A DNA stretch of 64,000 nt from Fictibacillus solisalsi (GCF_900103485.1 NZ_FNHW01000001.1:655418-719417), one strand, 5' to 3'. Positions 1 through 7,264 are shown, numbered from the stretch's first letter. Translations and numbers: made by a program. The notes: a model not told the origin generated them from the sequence alone.

Positions 1-470
1 TATGACCTGGCTTTCAATCCGATCCTGACTGAAAGGGAATACGAGAATTCGCTGGAAGGCCAATATGAAGCGGATGTGCTTAACGAACAGAAGTATATTG
101 CCTGGTGTGACTGCATCACCCTAATCTATCCGGTTTGGTGGGGGGGTATGCCTGCTTTGCTAAAGGGTTATATAGACCGGGTATTCACCTACGGTTTTGC
201 ATATGAGCTGGACGGGGAAGACCCCATTCCGCGGCTAAAAGGCAAACAGCTATTGCGATTTGCACGACCGGTACCCCTTCTAAAATTTATGAGAAGAACG
301 GGATGCATGAGGCAATGGACTTGGCGCGCAACCTTAGTATTTTTGAGTTTTGCGGTATACAGCCCATCCATTCTCTCTATTTTGGCAACGTAATATTAGC
401 CGGTTATGAAAAAAGGCAGAGCATGCTAGAGGGAGTACGCCGCCTTGCCGCGTTAAACGAGAAGAAATAG
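1..470 (+). pseudogene. NAD(P)H quinone oxidoreductase (flavodoxin-like fold), 5'-truncated by window and frameshifted
   Basis: The reading frame enters from before base 1 and carries the motif IYPVWWGGMPALLKGYIDRV, typical of the flavodoxin-like NAD(P)H dehydrogenase (quinone) family that reduces quinones and related electrophiles with bound FMN. After KGKQLL (about base 254) the family-like sequence continues in another frame (AICTTGTPSKIYEKNG) to the stop at 468-470. One missing base near 251-256 would explain this. Without the shift the frame ends early at 393. It may be a real pseudogene or a sequencing error. The last codons and the stop lie in a 43-bp tandem repeat. A MarR gene lies nearby at 1446, a frequent partner of such enzymes. 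Confidence 0.75.
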
Positions 471-519
471 CAGGAGAGTACGCCGCCTTGCCGCGTTAAA
501 CGAGAAGAAATAGCAGGAG
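434..519. repeat. 43-bp perfect tandem duplication
   Basis: Bases 434-476 are repeated exactly at 477-519, and a further 'agta' follows at 520. The unit contains the last codons and TAG stop of the oxidoreductase frame, so a second copy of the gene's 3' end (stop at 511-513) lies just after the first. It looks like a recent slippage or unequal-exchange duplication. Confidence 0.95.
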
Positions 520-591
520 AGTATGCGAACTTGCAACCGCAGTAATAAAGAGAGAAGATGCATTTGAAAACGATGAAGGAGAAGAAGGAAC

Positions 592-1377
592 ATGATTGTG
601 AAGGCAGAAGATACTTTGAACGAGCAGATTATGGATTATCTCGATGAGGAAAAGGCAATGAATCTATTCATCATCGGTGATATTGAGAACTTTGGTTACG
701 ATACGGATTTTCAGGATATCTGGGTGGATCTTGGGGAGAAAGGGGAGATACAGGGAATTTTGCTCCGGTACTTTGGAAACTATCTTCCCTACGCAAAAGA
801 GGAGATCGATGCTGCTGGGTTTTCAGAGATTATAAAGGACGGCCCGCCGCTTGATATGCTTTCAGGAAAAAAGGAAATTGTTGATCAGTTCCAGCCAATT
901 TTCTTGTTCACATCAAAAAAAGAATTGTATTTTGCCGAGCTTGAGGAAGGGACCTTCACCATGAAAGGTCTTAAGCGTGATGATATTACATACGCAACGG
1001 TTGATGATGTAGACGATATTATCGTGATGCATAGCTCAATCAAAGAATTTCAGAGGAGAGAATCGGCGAGAGAAAGTCTGATTCAGACACTGACCACACA
1101 AACCGGACGGACGTATTTTATTAAAAAAGATGGGAGGATGGCGGCTTCCGCGGCAACCACTGCAGAGAATTCCCGTTCGGCAATGATCGTGGGGGTTTGC
1201 ACCCATGTGGATTACAGGCAGCAAGGACTGGCGAGCCGCTGTACTGCTGTACTGTGCGAAGATGTGCTGAACGAAGGGAAAACCTTGTGCCTGTTCTATA
1301 ATAACCCAAGGGCTGGGTCCATTTATAAACGAATCGGTTTTAAGGATATCGGAATGTGGAGCATGTATTCCGAATAA
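592..1377 (+). CDS. GNAT family N-acetyltransferase
   Basis: This 261-residue protein has a GNAT fold in its C-terminal half. The acetyl-CoA pyrophosphate-binding motif A is visible as VGVCTHVDYRQQGLAS (about residues 200-215), followed by the family's closing pattern LFYNNPRAGSIYKRIGF. The N-terminal half (to about residue 130) is a GNAT-related or accessory domain with an acidic start. The substrate cannot be told from sequence. A purine-rich GAAGGAGAAGAAGG lies before the ATG. A strong terminator follows at once, so it is probably monocistronic. The organisation is that of many uncharacterised two-domain Bacillus GNATs. Confidence 0.85.
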   Translation: MIVKAEDTLNEQIMDYLDEEKAMNLFIIGDIENFGYDTDFQDIWVDLGEKGEIQGILLRYFGNYLPYAKEEIDAAGFSEIIKDGPPLDMLSGKKEIVDQFQPIFLFTSKKELYFAELEEGTFTMKGLKRDDITYATVDDVDDIIVMHSSIKEFQRRESARESLIQTLTTQTGRTYFIKKDGRMAASAATTAENSRSAMIVGVCTHVDYRQQGLASRCTAVLCEDVLNEGKTLCLFYNNPRAGSIYKRIGFKDIGMWSMYSE

Positions 1378-1389
1378 TCATCCGTTCTT

Positions 1390-1432
1390 AAAAAGGCAAA
1401 AACACTGGTGTATGTGTTTTTGCCTTTTTTTT
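1390..1432 (+). terminator. intrinsic terminator of the GNAT gene
   Basis: A 16-bp stem (AAAAAGGCAAAAACAC with its complement) has a short loop and ends in a run of T. The A-rich 5' arm means it can also stop transcription of the convergent MarR gene. Confidence 0.9.
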
Positions 1433-1445
1433 GTGTGTATGCGGC

Positions 1446-1865
1446 CTATGACATTCGGTTTAAGTAGTCGATCATATTTTCCATTTCCAGATCTGAAAGG
1501 CCCGAAAATTTCTCTTTATAATAATCCCGGCGGATCGCTGACAGCTTTTCAGCAACTGCCTGGCCTTTTTCTGTAATCTTTACATAAACGATTCTTCTGT
1601 CGGTCAAGGATCGTTCTCTGGTTATTAAATCTTTCTTTATTAGACGGTCGGTTACCCCTGTAATATGGCTTGATGAAACCTTCATTTCACCCGCCAGCTC
1701 AGAGGCTGTAAGGTATTCTTTATCCTTTAATAGATTAAGGACGCCAAACTCATTGGCAGGCACATCATCTGAGAAAAGGTCGTTAATGTCTTTTCTGAAG
1801 GTCCGAAAAACAGTCAGGAAGCTATTCTCAAGTTCTGCGATCCTATTTGTGCGGTTATCATTCAT
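1446..1865 (-). CDS. MarR family transcriptional regulator
   Basis: The protein of 139 residues is a MarR-type winged helix dimer. A recognition helix region (LTASELAGEMKVSSSHITGV) is followed by the beta-wing ERSLTDRRIVYVKITEKG, whose DRR is the classic wing signature. Such proteins repress nearby genes and release DNA on binding phenolic, oxidant or other ligands. The ATG at 1865 is preferred to the GTG at 1874 because AGGTGA stands five bases before it. The frameshifted quinone oxidoreductase and the GNAT gene upstream are the obvious candidates for co-function, but no operator was found before them. An imperfect palindrome in its own promoter region suggests autoregulation. Confidence 0.88.
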   Translation of the reverse strand: MNDNRTNRIAELENSFLTVFRTFRKDINDLFSDDVPANEFGVLNLLKDKEYLTASELAGEMKVSSSHITGVTDRLIKKDLITRERSLTDRRIVYVKITEKGQAVAEKLSAIRRDYYKEKFSGLSDLEMENMIDYLNRMS

Positions 1866-1889
1866 AGCAATCACCTATTCTACATTTTA

Positions 1890-1904
1890 ATAAGTATTAG
1901 TTAT
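1890..1904. promoter_or_regulatory. possible MarR operator (imperfect palindrome)
   Basis: ATAAGTATTAGTTAT has matching ATAA...TTAT ends and lies between the MarR start codon and a TATACT-like minus-strand -10 near 1920. Its size and position suit an autoregulatory site. There is no other support. Confidence 0.3.
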
Positions 1905-2053
1905 CGACACTCTCTACTTACATAGTATACTTTGCCTGCCAATTACTCAAACATTTATAGGTTTTTGACACAAAATCTCCTGATTTTTCGCTTTTTTTCT
2001 CTTTTTTTGTATGGTACCCTCGAAGTGGAAATGAACAGGGATGGGGTTGGACG

Positions 2054-2143
2054 ATGAAAAACAGTACACTATGGTTTTTATTGCTTGGTTTAGGTTTCCT
2101 GGCCGGCATTATTTACTGGATCGTGGTTTTTGCTACAAATTAA
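2054..2143 (+). CDS. small single-pass membrane peptide, 29 aa
   Basis: An ATG frame encodes MKNSTLWFLLLGLGFLAGII followed by YWIVVFATN and a stop. Almost the whole peptide is one hydrophobic helix with a short charged start. A GGGGTTGG stretch lies seven bases upstream as a possible weak ribosome site. A terminator-like hairpin follows directly at 2160. Such peptides are common in Bacillaceae but usually unannotated, and I do not recognise this one. Its reality rests on the coherent transmembrane helix and the downstream terminator. Confidence 0.5.
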   Translation: MKNSTLWFLLLGLGFLAGIIYWIVVFATN

Positions 2144-2159
2144 GAATGGACACATAGAG

Positions 2160-2199
2160 AGCAGTAGATACAAAAAATTTGTACCCACTGCTTTTTTTT
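2160..2199 (+). terminator. intrinsic terminator
   Basis: AGCAGT pairs with ACTGCT around an inner ACAAA/TTTGT pair, followed by eight T. It lies between the 29-aa peptide and the amidase gene. Confidence 0.7.
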
Positions 2200-2255
2200 G
2201 CCTCTTTTATGAATTTTATCTCTACTTATGGATAAAAAGAAAAAGAGAGATAATT

Positions 2256-2900
2256 ATGGAAACCGAATATAAAATAACCACTATGCTGCTTGACCAGAGA
2301 TGGAAGCAGCGGCCGGGAGGAAACCGGATTCCAAGGTATGCAGTGGCTCATGATACAGGAAACGAGGGGTCCACCGCTCAGCAAAATTACAAGTATTTTA
2401 ACAGCAGGAATTTGGAAGCTTCCGCTCACGTATTCATAGATGACCGGGAAATTCTATTGGTCATCCCTCTGAGTGAAAAAGCATGGCATGTCAGGAGTCA
2501 GGTGTCAGATGCCAATGATTGGGCAGTAGGAGTAGAACTTTGTCATGGTGGCAACATCATATGGAAGGAAGCCTATCAACGGTATGTTTGGTTTTTTGCA
2601 TGGCTGTGCCGGAACTATGGATGGAATCCTGACCATTCGGTTAAAGGCCATTTTCAGCTGGATCATGCCAGAAGAACAGATCCAGTAAGCGCCTTTAAGA
2701 AATATGGAGTGACATTTCAGCACTTCCTTCAAGCAGTTGAGGCTGAGCTGAACACGATCAGCCCGGTTGATGATGAGAAAAAACACGAAACGCTATACCG
2801 GGTACAAATTGGAAGCTACAGACAACGGGAAAATGCATTGGAAATGCTGAAGCTGGCGAAAAAAGCGGGATTTGATCCCGTCATTATCAAAACAAAATGA
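2256..2900 (+). CDS. N-acetylmuramoyl-L-alanine amidase with C-terminal SPOR domain
   Basis: The 214-residue protein belongs to the amidase_2 (T7 lysozyme/CwlA-like) family, which cuts the amide bond between muramic acid and the stem peptide using zinc. Likely zinc ligands are His32 (VAHDTGN) and the histidines in KGHFQLDHARRTDP near residue 140. The end (LYRVQIGSYRQRENALEML) is a SPOR repeat, which binds denuded glycan strands. There is no signal peptide, as in phage-type or mother-cell-lysis amidases such as CwlA. The ATG at 2256 follows AAAGAGAGA. An open extension to 2130 has no ribosome site and crosses the terminator, so it is rejected. Confidence 0.88.
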   Translation: METEYKITTMLLDQRWKQRPGGNRIPRYAVAHDTGNEGSTAQQNYKYFNSRNLEASAHVFIDDREILLVIPLSEKAWHVRSQVSDANDWAVGVELCHGGNIIWKEAYQRYVWFFAWLCRNYGWNPDHSVKGHFQLDHARRTDPVSAFKKYGVTFQHFLQAVEAELNTISPVDDEKKHETLYRVQIGSYRQRENALEMLKLAKKAGFDPVIIKTK

Positions 2901-2931
2901 CAGATTAGATTTACTTTTCTGTAAATGATTA

Positions 2932-2961
2932 TTGCTAAGATTCTTTTAACGGTGATATACT
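2932..2961 (+). promoter_or_regulatory. sigma-A promoter for the ABC-F leader transcript
   Basis: TTGCTA at 2932-2937 and TATACT at 2956-2961 are 18 bases apart. Transcription would begin near 2968 and give a leader RNA of about 370 bases before the ABC-F start codon. Confidence 0.65.
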
Positions 2962-2995
2962 ATATGTATCTAATAAGAGGAAAGGAGGGTTTGGA

Positions 2996-3118
2996 ATGCT
3001 GAATGTTGTGCGTTGTATGGTTGATTGGCTGACAGTTGAAGTCCGTTCGATAACACATGAAATGACTGTTGACGGGAGAAGTCTGTCCAATTTTCATACG
3101 ATAAACGTACATCAGTAA
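2996..3118 (+). CDS. leader peptide upstream of ABC-F gene, 40 aa
   Basis: An ATG frame of 40 codons (begins MLNVVRCMVDWLTVEV, ends FHTINVHQ) follows a near-perfect Shine-Dalgarno sequence, AAAGGAGGG at 2981-2989. It starts about 28 bases after the predicted transcription start and ends about 30 bases before an intrinsic terminator. This is the layout of ribosome-sensing attenuators, in which antibiotic-stalled translation of a short frame alters RNA folding and lets polymerase reach the resistance gene. B. subtilis vmlR is a known ABC-F gene controlled by attenuation. The peptide itself resembles nothing I know. Its role is inferred from position. Confidence 0.65.
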   Translation: MLNVVRCMVDWLTVEVRSITHEMTVDGRSLSNFHTINVHQ

Positions 3119-3147
3119 GTTTTTCCATACCCATCCTTTATACGGAC

Positions 3148-3183
3148 AAACCATGGGCAGGAGTACTTGCTCATGGTTTTTTG
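3148..3183 (+). terminator. leader terminator (putative attenuator) before ABC-F gene
   Basis: ACCATGGGCA pairs with TGCTCATGGT around a GGAGTACT loop and runs into six T. It stands between the leader peptide and the ABC-F gene in the same transcript, so read-through must be regulated or partial. Confidence 0.75.
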
Positions 3184-3262
3184 TTTGCAAAAAACTTGGT
3201 TTTTTGTTTGCAAAAAAACTTGGTTTTTTTTGGAAAAAAACTTGGTTTTTGCTTTGGCAAAA
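3183..3262 (+). repeat. three tandem A/T hairpins between attenuator and ABC-F gene
   Basis: A unit like GCAAAAAACTTGGTTTTTTG occurs three times with small changes. Each unit can fold as a 6-7 bp A/T stem around a TTG loop. The repeats follow the leader terminator and precede the ribosome site of the ABC-F gene. They may act as extra pause or termination sites, or may be slippage products with no role. Confidence 0.8.
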
Positions 3263-3336
3263 AGTATGCAGCAAGCTGTTACAGCCAGTGTTTGACATAT
3301 GGGATGGGTAACCACCAAATTTAAGGAGTGTTACCT

Positions 3337-4947
3337 ATGATACTATGTTCGGCACACAACCTGGCAAAAAGTTTTGGCGGCCATGTTGTTTTTAATAACT
3401 TATCAATGGAGATTCACGAAGGTGACCGTATCGGCCTGGTAGGCCGTAATGGAACCGGAAAGAGTACATTGTTTAAACTGCTGACAGGGACAGAGCAGCC
3501 GGATGAAGGAGAGATTCATCTAAAAAAAGGCGCGACTGCAGGCTATTTGGAACAAATCCCGGTTCAATCCAATCAGGCTACTGTGTATGACGTGTTCATG
3601 CAGTCGTTTTCCGAACAGCGTAAGATACAGGAAAAAATCCATGCCTTAACGGAAAAAATGAAGAGTGATTGTGATGAAAAACAACTGGAAAAGTGGCTGA
3701 ACCGGCTGTACAGCTTGCAGGAAGCCTACGAGGCGATGGGTGGCTATTCCATTGAGTCCAAAATTAACGGTATTTTAAAAGGGCTCGGACTGGAAGAGAT
3801 TCAGCATCAAACATTTTTCTCCATCAGTGGCGGTGAAAAGACCAAAGTAGGACTGGGTTGTATTCTCCTGCAGGAGCCCGATTTGCTTTTGCTTGATGAA
3901 CCGACCAACCATCTCGATTTGCGTACAATGGAATGGCTCGAGGATTATTTATTGAAATACAAAGGGGCTGTGGTTTCCATCTCCCATGACCGTTATTTTT
4001 TGAATCGTACAGTGAACAAGATCTACGATCTCGAGGATGGTCAGATGATTCTCTATCTCGGCAATTATACTGCTTTTTCAGAGGAAAAAGAAAAGCGCCT
4101 CCTCGCTGAGTTTGCTCAGTATCAGGAGCAGCAGAAGCGAATTAAAAAAATGCAGGAAGCGATTAAACGGCTGCGTGAATGGGCCATTCGGGGCGACAAT
4201 GGTGATCTCCACCGCCGTGCACGCAGTATGGAGCGTGCGCTCGAGCGAATGGACAAGATCAAACGACCCATTCTGCAGCGCAAAAAGGCAGAGATGGCCT
4301 TTCAAATGAAAGACCGCAGCGGTAAAGATGCTCTGTCTTTGATCGAAGTGGGAACGGCCGTTGGGGGGAGAGAGGTTTTAAAACAGGTAGACCTTTTTAT
4401 ACGGTTTGGGGAGAAGGTTGCTATTGTGGGCAATAATGGTACCGGAAAATCCACGCTGCTAAAAGCCATCATGGGATGGCGCGAGACAACAGGAATAGTC
4501 GAAATCGGAACTTCCGTTAAGTTTGGCTATCTCTCGCAAAGCGGGATCAGTCATCAGCCGGAAGATACGGTTCTCTCAGCCTTCCGTGATGCGGTTGCTG
4601 TCGATGAAGGGATGGCGAGGCATCTCCTGGCGAAGTTTTTGTTTTTCGGACAGGATGTGTTTAAAAAGGTAAAAGATCTCAGTGGAGGAGAGAACACCAG
4701 ACTCCGGTTCGCCCAGCTGGTTCATCAGGATGTAAACTTTCTGCTTTTGGATGAACCCACCAACCATCTGGATATTGATTCCAGAGAAGTTCTTGAAGAT
4801 GCGATTGAGGAATTTGCCGGAACGGTAGTAACGGTTTCTCATGACCGATACTTTTTAAATAAGCTATTCAACCGGATTGCGTGGCTGAATGAAGGTAATA
4901 TCCATGAATATCTAGGAACGTATGATCAGGCGAGACAGCAACGCTAG
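3337..4947 (+). CDS. ABC-F ATPase, probable ribosomal protection protein
   Basis: The 536-residue protein has two ABC ATPase domains on one chain and no membrane segments, as in the ABC-F family that acts on the ribosomal E site. Walker A motifs are GRNGTGKST (36-44) and NNGTGKST in the second half. Signatures are ISGGEKTKVGLG and LSGGENTRLRFA, and Walker B regions are LLLLDEPTNHLD and FLLLDEPTNHLD. A charged, helical linker of roughly 80 residues (QEQQKRIKKMQEAIKRLREW...) joins them. This is the P-site-tRNA interaction region that sets antibiotic specificity. AAGGAG precedes the ATG at 3337. The attenuator-like leader suggests drug induction, which favours a resistance role over housekeeping. 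The drug class cannot be told. Confidence 0.88.
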   Translation: MILCSAHNLAKSFGGHVVFNNLSMEIHEGDRIGLVGRNGTGKSTLFKLLTGTEQPDEGEIHLKKGATAGYLEQIPVQSNQATVYDVFMQSFSEQRKIQEKIHALTEKMKSDCDEKQLEKWLNRLYSLQEAYEAMGGYSIESKINGILKGLGLEEIQHQTFFSISGGEKTKVGLGCILLQEPDLLLLDEPTNHLDLRTMEWLEDYLLKYKGAVVSISHDRYFLNRTVNKIYDLEDGQMILYLGNYTAFSEEKEKRLLAEFAQYQEQQKRIKKMQEAIKRLREWAIRGDNGDLHRRARSMERALERMDKIKRPILQRKKAEMAFQMKDRSGKDALSLIEVGTAVGGREVLKQVDLFIRFGEKVAIVGNNGTGKSTLLKAIMGWRETTGIVEIGTSVKFGYLSQSGISHQPEDTVLSAFRDAVAVDEGMARHLLAKFLFFGQDVFKKVKDLSGGENTRLRFAQLVHQDVNFLLLDEPTNHLDIDSREVLEDAIEEFAGTVVTVSHDRYFLNKLFNRIAWLNEGNIHEYLGTYDQARQQR

Positions 4948-5034
4948 TCGAATTTTCCAGTTTTGTTTCTTTGGGGTGCGGGGATAGTGTATGATGATAG
5001 TACAATCATACTGCTGGACATGAGGGATATGTTT

Positions 5035-5868
5035 ATGGAAAAAGAGTTAAAGGAACTCAGTAGTAGCATCATACAGCATAAAGAAGAACTTGCGGCCATT
5101 GTCACTGAAAACAGAATACAAAATGGCATCAACCCACCTGACGATGATCAAAAACAGCTTTTGATCGATTGGAGGATTGAATTGTTTCACTATATAGGTG
5201 AAGCGTTGTTTTCAGATCTTGCACAATCAGAAAAGAAATTTTTGGAATGGGGCAAAAAGAGCGGTGAAATAGCCGTAAAAATTCAATTGTCATTGGATAC
5301 GGCTCTCGATACAACACGATATTACAGAACCACTATATTGGATTTTATCAGCAAGGAAGTAGCGAAGCACGGATATACTGGCCAGACTGTTATGAAAGCT
5401 GTTGAGATCATTGATCCCCTGTTGGACAAAGTGGTTTACTCCTTCAGTGTCGCCTATGTGGCCTATAACAATCGTTTGCTAAGCTTGGCCCGTGAAGCAT
5501 TGGAAGAGCTTTCTGTTCCTGTGGTTCGCCTTACGGATTCTGTTGGGATTCTTCCGCTTGTGGGGTCTATTGATACCCATCGGTCGAAGTTTATTATGGA
5601 AATCGTATTGAATGAATGTGTGGAAATGAAAATCGATCACCTGTTTATTGATCTTTCGGGTGTTCCGGTGATTGATACTATGGTTGCGCATAACCTGTTT
5701 CAGGTTATTACTTCCCTGAAGCTCCTGGGAGTGGCTGTTACATTGACGGGCATGCGCCCTGAACTCGCCCAGACAGTGGTTTCTCTGGGGATCAGCTTTG
5801 AAGGTTTTTCCATAGCGGGAAGTCTTCACCAGGCACTCCAGCAAAAGAAGTTTCTGAAAAACGTATGA
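5035..5868 (+). CDS. RsbR-family stressosome protein (STAS domain)
   Basis: This 277-residue protein has a variable N-terminal sensory half and a C-terminal STAS domain like RsbRA and its paralogues. These form the stressosome with RsbS and control RsbT and so sigma-B. The two phospho-threonine sites of RsbRA have counterparts in GSIDTHRS and in VPVIDTMVAHNLF. GAGGG eight bases before the ATG at 5035 sets the start, and upstream ATGs lack such a site. No rsbS, rsbT or rsbU gene is adjacent, so it is a dispersed paralogue, as is usual for RsbRB/C/D in Bacillus. A strong terminator follows. Confidence 0.85.
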   Translation: MEKELKELSSSIIQHKEELAAIVTENRIQNGINPPDDDQKQLLIDWRIELFHYIGEALFSDLAQSEKKFLEWGKKSGEIAVKIQLSLDTALDTTRYYRTTILDFISKEVAKHGYTGQTVMKAVEIIDPLLDKVVYSFSVAYVAYNNRLLSLAREALEELSVPVVRLTDSVGILPLVGSIDTHRSKFIMEIVLNECVEMKIDHLFIDLSGVPVIDTMVAHNLFQVITSLKLLGVAVTLTGMRPELAQTVVSLGISFEGFSIAGSLHQALQQKKFLKNV

Positions 5869-5879
5869 TTTAAAGGGGA

Positions 5880-5915
5880 ATATGCCTATCCTTATAAAGG
5901 ATAGGCATATTTTTC
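5880..5915 (+). terminator. intrinsic terminator after RsbR-like gene
   Basis: A perfect 14-bp stem (ATATGCCTATCCTT with its complement) has a 3-base loop and ends in TTTTTCT. Confidence 0.93.
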
Positions 5916-5918
5916 TAG

Positions 5919-5948
5919 TTGCATAAAGAACGTTTGTTCGCATATACT
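5919..5948 (+). promoter_or_regulatory. SOS promoter with LexA (DinR) box
   Basis: TTGCAT (5919-5924) and TATACT (5943-5948) form a sigma-A promoter with an 18-base spacer. Inside the spacer, GAAC-GTTT-GTTC at 5928-5939 matches the B. subtilis LexA/DinR operator core GAACN4GTTC exactly and is followed by G. A repressor bound there would block polymerase, so the downstream genes should be DNA-damage inducible. Confidence 0.82.
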
Positions 5949-5980
5949 GTAAATAAATAACGAACAAGGCGGTGGCTGTT

Positions 5981-6184
5981 ATGAATTCATTGCTGGCGCG
6001 TTATGTTTCTGAACAAAATCCTTTTATGATCATTTATCAATCTGGCGGCGGCCAGTTTACCCAGCGTATGGTCTATCCCATTTCCTTTGACAAAGAAACA
6101 TTAACCGCTTTTTGCTGTCTGCGCAGGCAAATACGAACGTTTAAAGTATCCAATATATTGTCTGTGGCAAAAAACACGGCTTGA
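5981..6184 (+). CDS. small WYL-domain-like protein, SOS-controlled
   Basis: The 67-residue protein reads as a minimal WYL-type fold: MIIYQSGGGQFTQRMVYPI, then LTAFCCLRRQIRTFKVSNIL, matching the family pattern of a basic strand, R..v.P, and an arginine-rich strand. WYL domains bind nucleic acid or nucleotide ligands and regulate DNA-damage and phage-defence genes. There is no helix-turn-helix here. AAGGCGGTGG lies five bases before the ATG at 5981, and the in-frame GTG at 5972 lies inside that site. It is the first gene after the LexA-box promoter. Small stand-alone WYL-like proteins occur in other Bacillaceae. The function is unknown. Confidence 0.68.
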   Translation: MNSLLARYVSEQNPFMIIYQSGGGQFTQRMVYPISFDKETLTAFCCLRRQIRTFKVSNILSVAKNTA

Positions 6185-6208
6185 TACAGATAGTGGAGGA
6201 AGCGGAAG

Positions 6209-6577
6209 ATGTTATATGGTGATGAAACGGACCGAGTATTGGTGGATAAGTATATTATGTACCCCATGCTGCTGACCATCTTTAATCGGGATTTAAAAGT
6301 GATCGCACAGTCCCCCTTTAAATTAAGGCAGCCCTATATTACCCTGGTAGAGAACGTAATGAATGCCATCAGCTTTGAGCTGAGGGATGTGAAAAAAGAG
6401 ATGGTGCAGCGGAGGATCAAAGTTTCGGATGGGAGGCCGGTTGATGATATGACTGAATATCAGATTTTTATCAGGGGCTATCAGGAAGTCATGAGGTTTC
6501 CCAATGTACATCTCCGGAATAAGGCAGAATTGCTGATGAAACACTTTCTTTTTGGTACGCTGGTAGAGCGAAAATAG
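6209..6577 (+). CDS. conserved protein of unknown function, 122 aa, SOS operon second gene
   Basis: The 122-residue soluble, mixed-charge protein (LTIFNRDLKVIAQSPFKL, MTEYQIFIRGYQEVMRF, LRNKAELLMKHFLF) appears largely helical. It has the look of small uncharacterised Bacillus proteins of this length, but I cannot name the family. It starts 24 bases after the WYL-like gene with a GTGGAGGAAGCGG ribosome site, so it is almost certainly on the same LexA-controlled transcript. No catalytic motif, metal site or membrane helix is visible. Confidence 0.72.
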   Translation: MLYGDETDRVLVDKYIMYPMLLTIFNRDLKVIAQSPFKLRQPYITLVENVMNAISFELRDVKKEMVQRRIKVSDGRPVDDMTEYQIFIRGYQEVMRFPNVHLRNKAELLMKHFLFGTLVERK

Positions 6578-6623
6578 CAAATCAGTCTTGACACCGGAGA
6601 CTGAATGATCGGCAAGGTGAACC

Positions 6624-7262
6624 ATGAAAACGTACATGAAGTTGGCAGAGGAATTAACGGAAAACACAAAAATAGTAAGCCGGGATCCTGGCGATCCTGT
6701 CGAAGTGATCGCTCATCCCGAACCTTGGAAAGTGGTGGGCTGCGGCAATTATGCCGCTGTTTTTCTTCATCCCGATTTTCCCGACCTTGTTGTTAAAATT
6801 TACGGCAGAAATCCTGAAGGGTTACGGGAAGAGATCCTTGTGTACGAGACACTTGGTGAACACCCTGCCTATTCCCGATGCTACGGCTATGGCGCACGCC
6901 ATTTGATTCTCAAAAGGATTAAAGGGGTAACCCTCTATGATTGTCTTCATAAAGGAATAAAAATACCAGAGACGGTGATACGTGACGTGGATAACGCCCT
7001 GTCGTACGCACGAAGTCTTGGGCTTTTTCCCCGGGATGTGCATGGCAAGAACGTTATGCTGCTGGGTGGACGAGGCATCATTGTGGATGTTTCCGACTTT
7101 TATGAACGAGAAAAATGCTCGAAATGGAACGATTTAAGAAAAGCTTACTATAGAGTGTACCTTCCTGTTTTTTATAAATATCCTGTTAAACTGCCGTACC
7201 CTGTTTTAAATGCAGTCAGGATCGGCTACAGGTGGTACAAAAAATGGAAACGAAGCTGTTAA
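6624..7262 (+). CDS. YrzF-like serine/threonine kinase-fold protein
   Basis: The 212-residue protein has a short kinase-like fold. A glycine-rich region (VVGCGNYAAVFLHPDFPDLV) is followed by VVKIYG with the candidate ATP-binding lysine, and by the catalytic loop PRDVHGKNVML. IIVDVSDF stands where DFG is expected. The loop has DVHGKN rather than the canonical HRDxxxxN, as in the YrzF group of Bacillus kinase-like proteins. The C-terminal lobe is very short, so activity is not assured. It starts 46 bases after the previous gene with AAGGTGA before the ATG. It may belong to the SOS transcript, as no separate promoter is obvious. Confidence 0.78.
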   Translation: MKTYMKLAEELTENTKIVSRDPGDPVEVIAHPEPWKVVGCGNYAAVFLHPDFPDLVVKIYGRNPEGLREEILVYETLGEHPAYSRCYGYGARHLILKRIKGVTLYDCLHKGIKIPETVIRDVDNALSYARSLGLFPRDVHGKNVMLLGGRGIIVDVSDFYEREKCSKWNDLRKAYYRVYLPVFYKYPVKLPYPVLNAVRIGYRWYKKWKRSC

Positions 7263-7264
7263 TG

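Noticed and set aside
2130-2255. N-terminal extension of the amidase to an upstream start
   Set aside because: It would cross an intrinsic terminator and has no ribosome site. The amidase fold begins just after the ATG at 2256.
3112-3318. Minus-strand frame with repeated KNQVF-type peptides
   Set aside because: The repeats come from the A/T hairpins between the attenuator and the ABC-F gene. There is no start signal.
4950-5034. Sigma-B type promoter before the RsbR-like gene
   Set aside because: GTTTTG and GGGATA are only partial matches with poor spacing. A sigma-A-like TATGAT near 4989 is just as possible.
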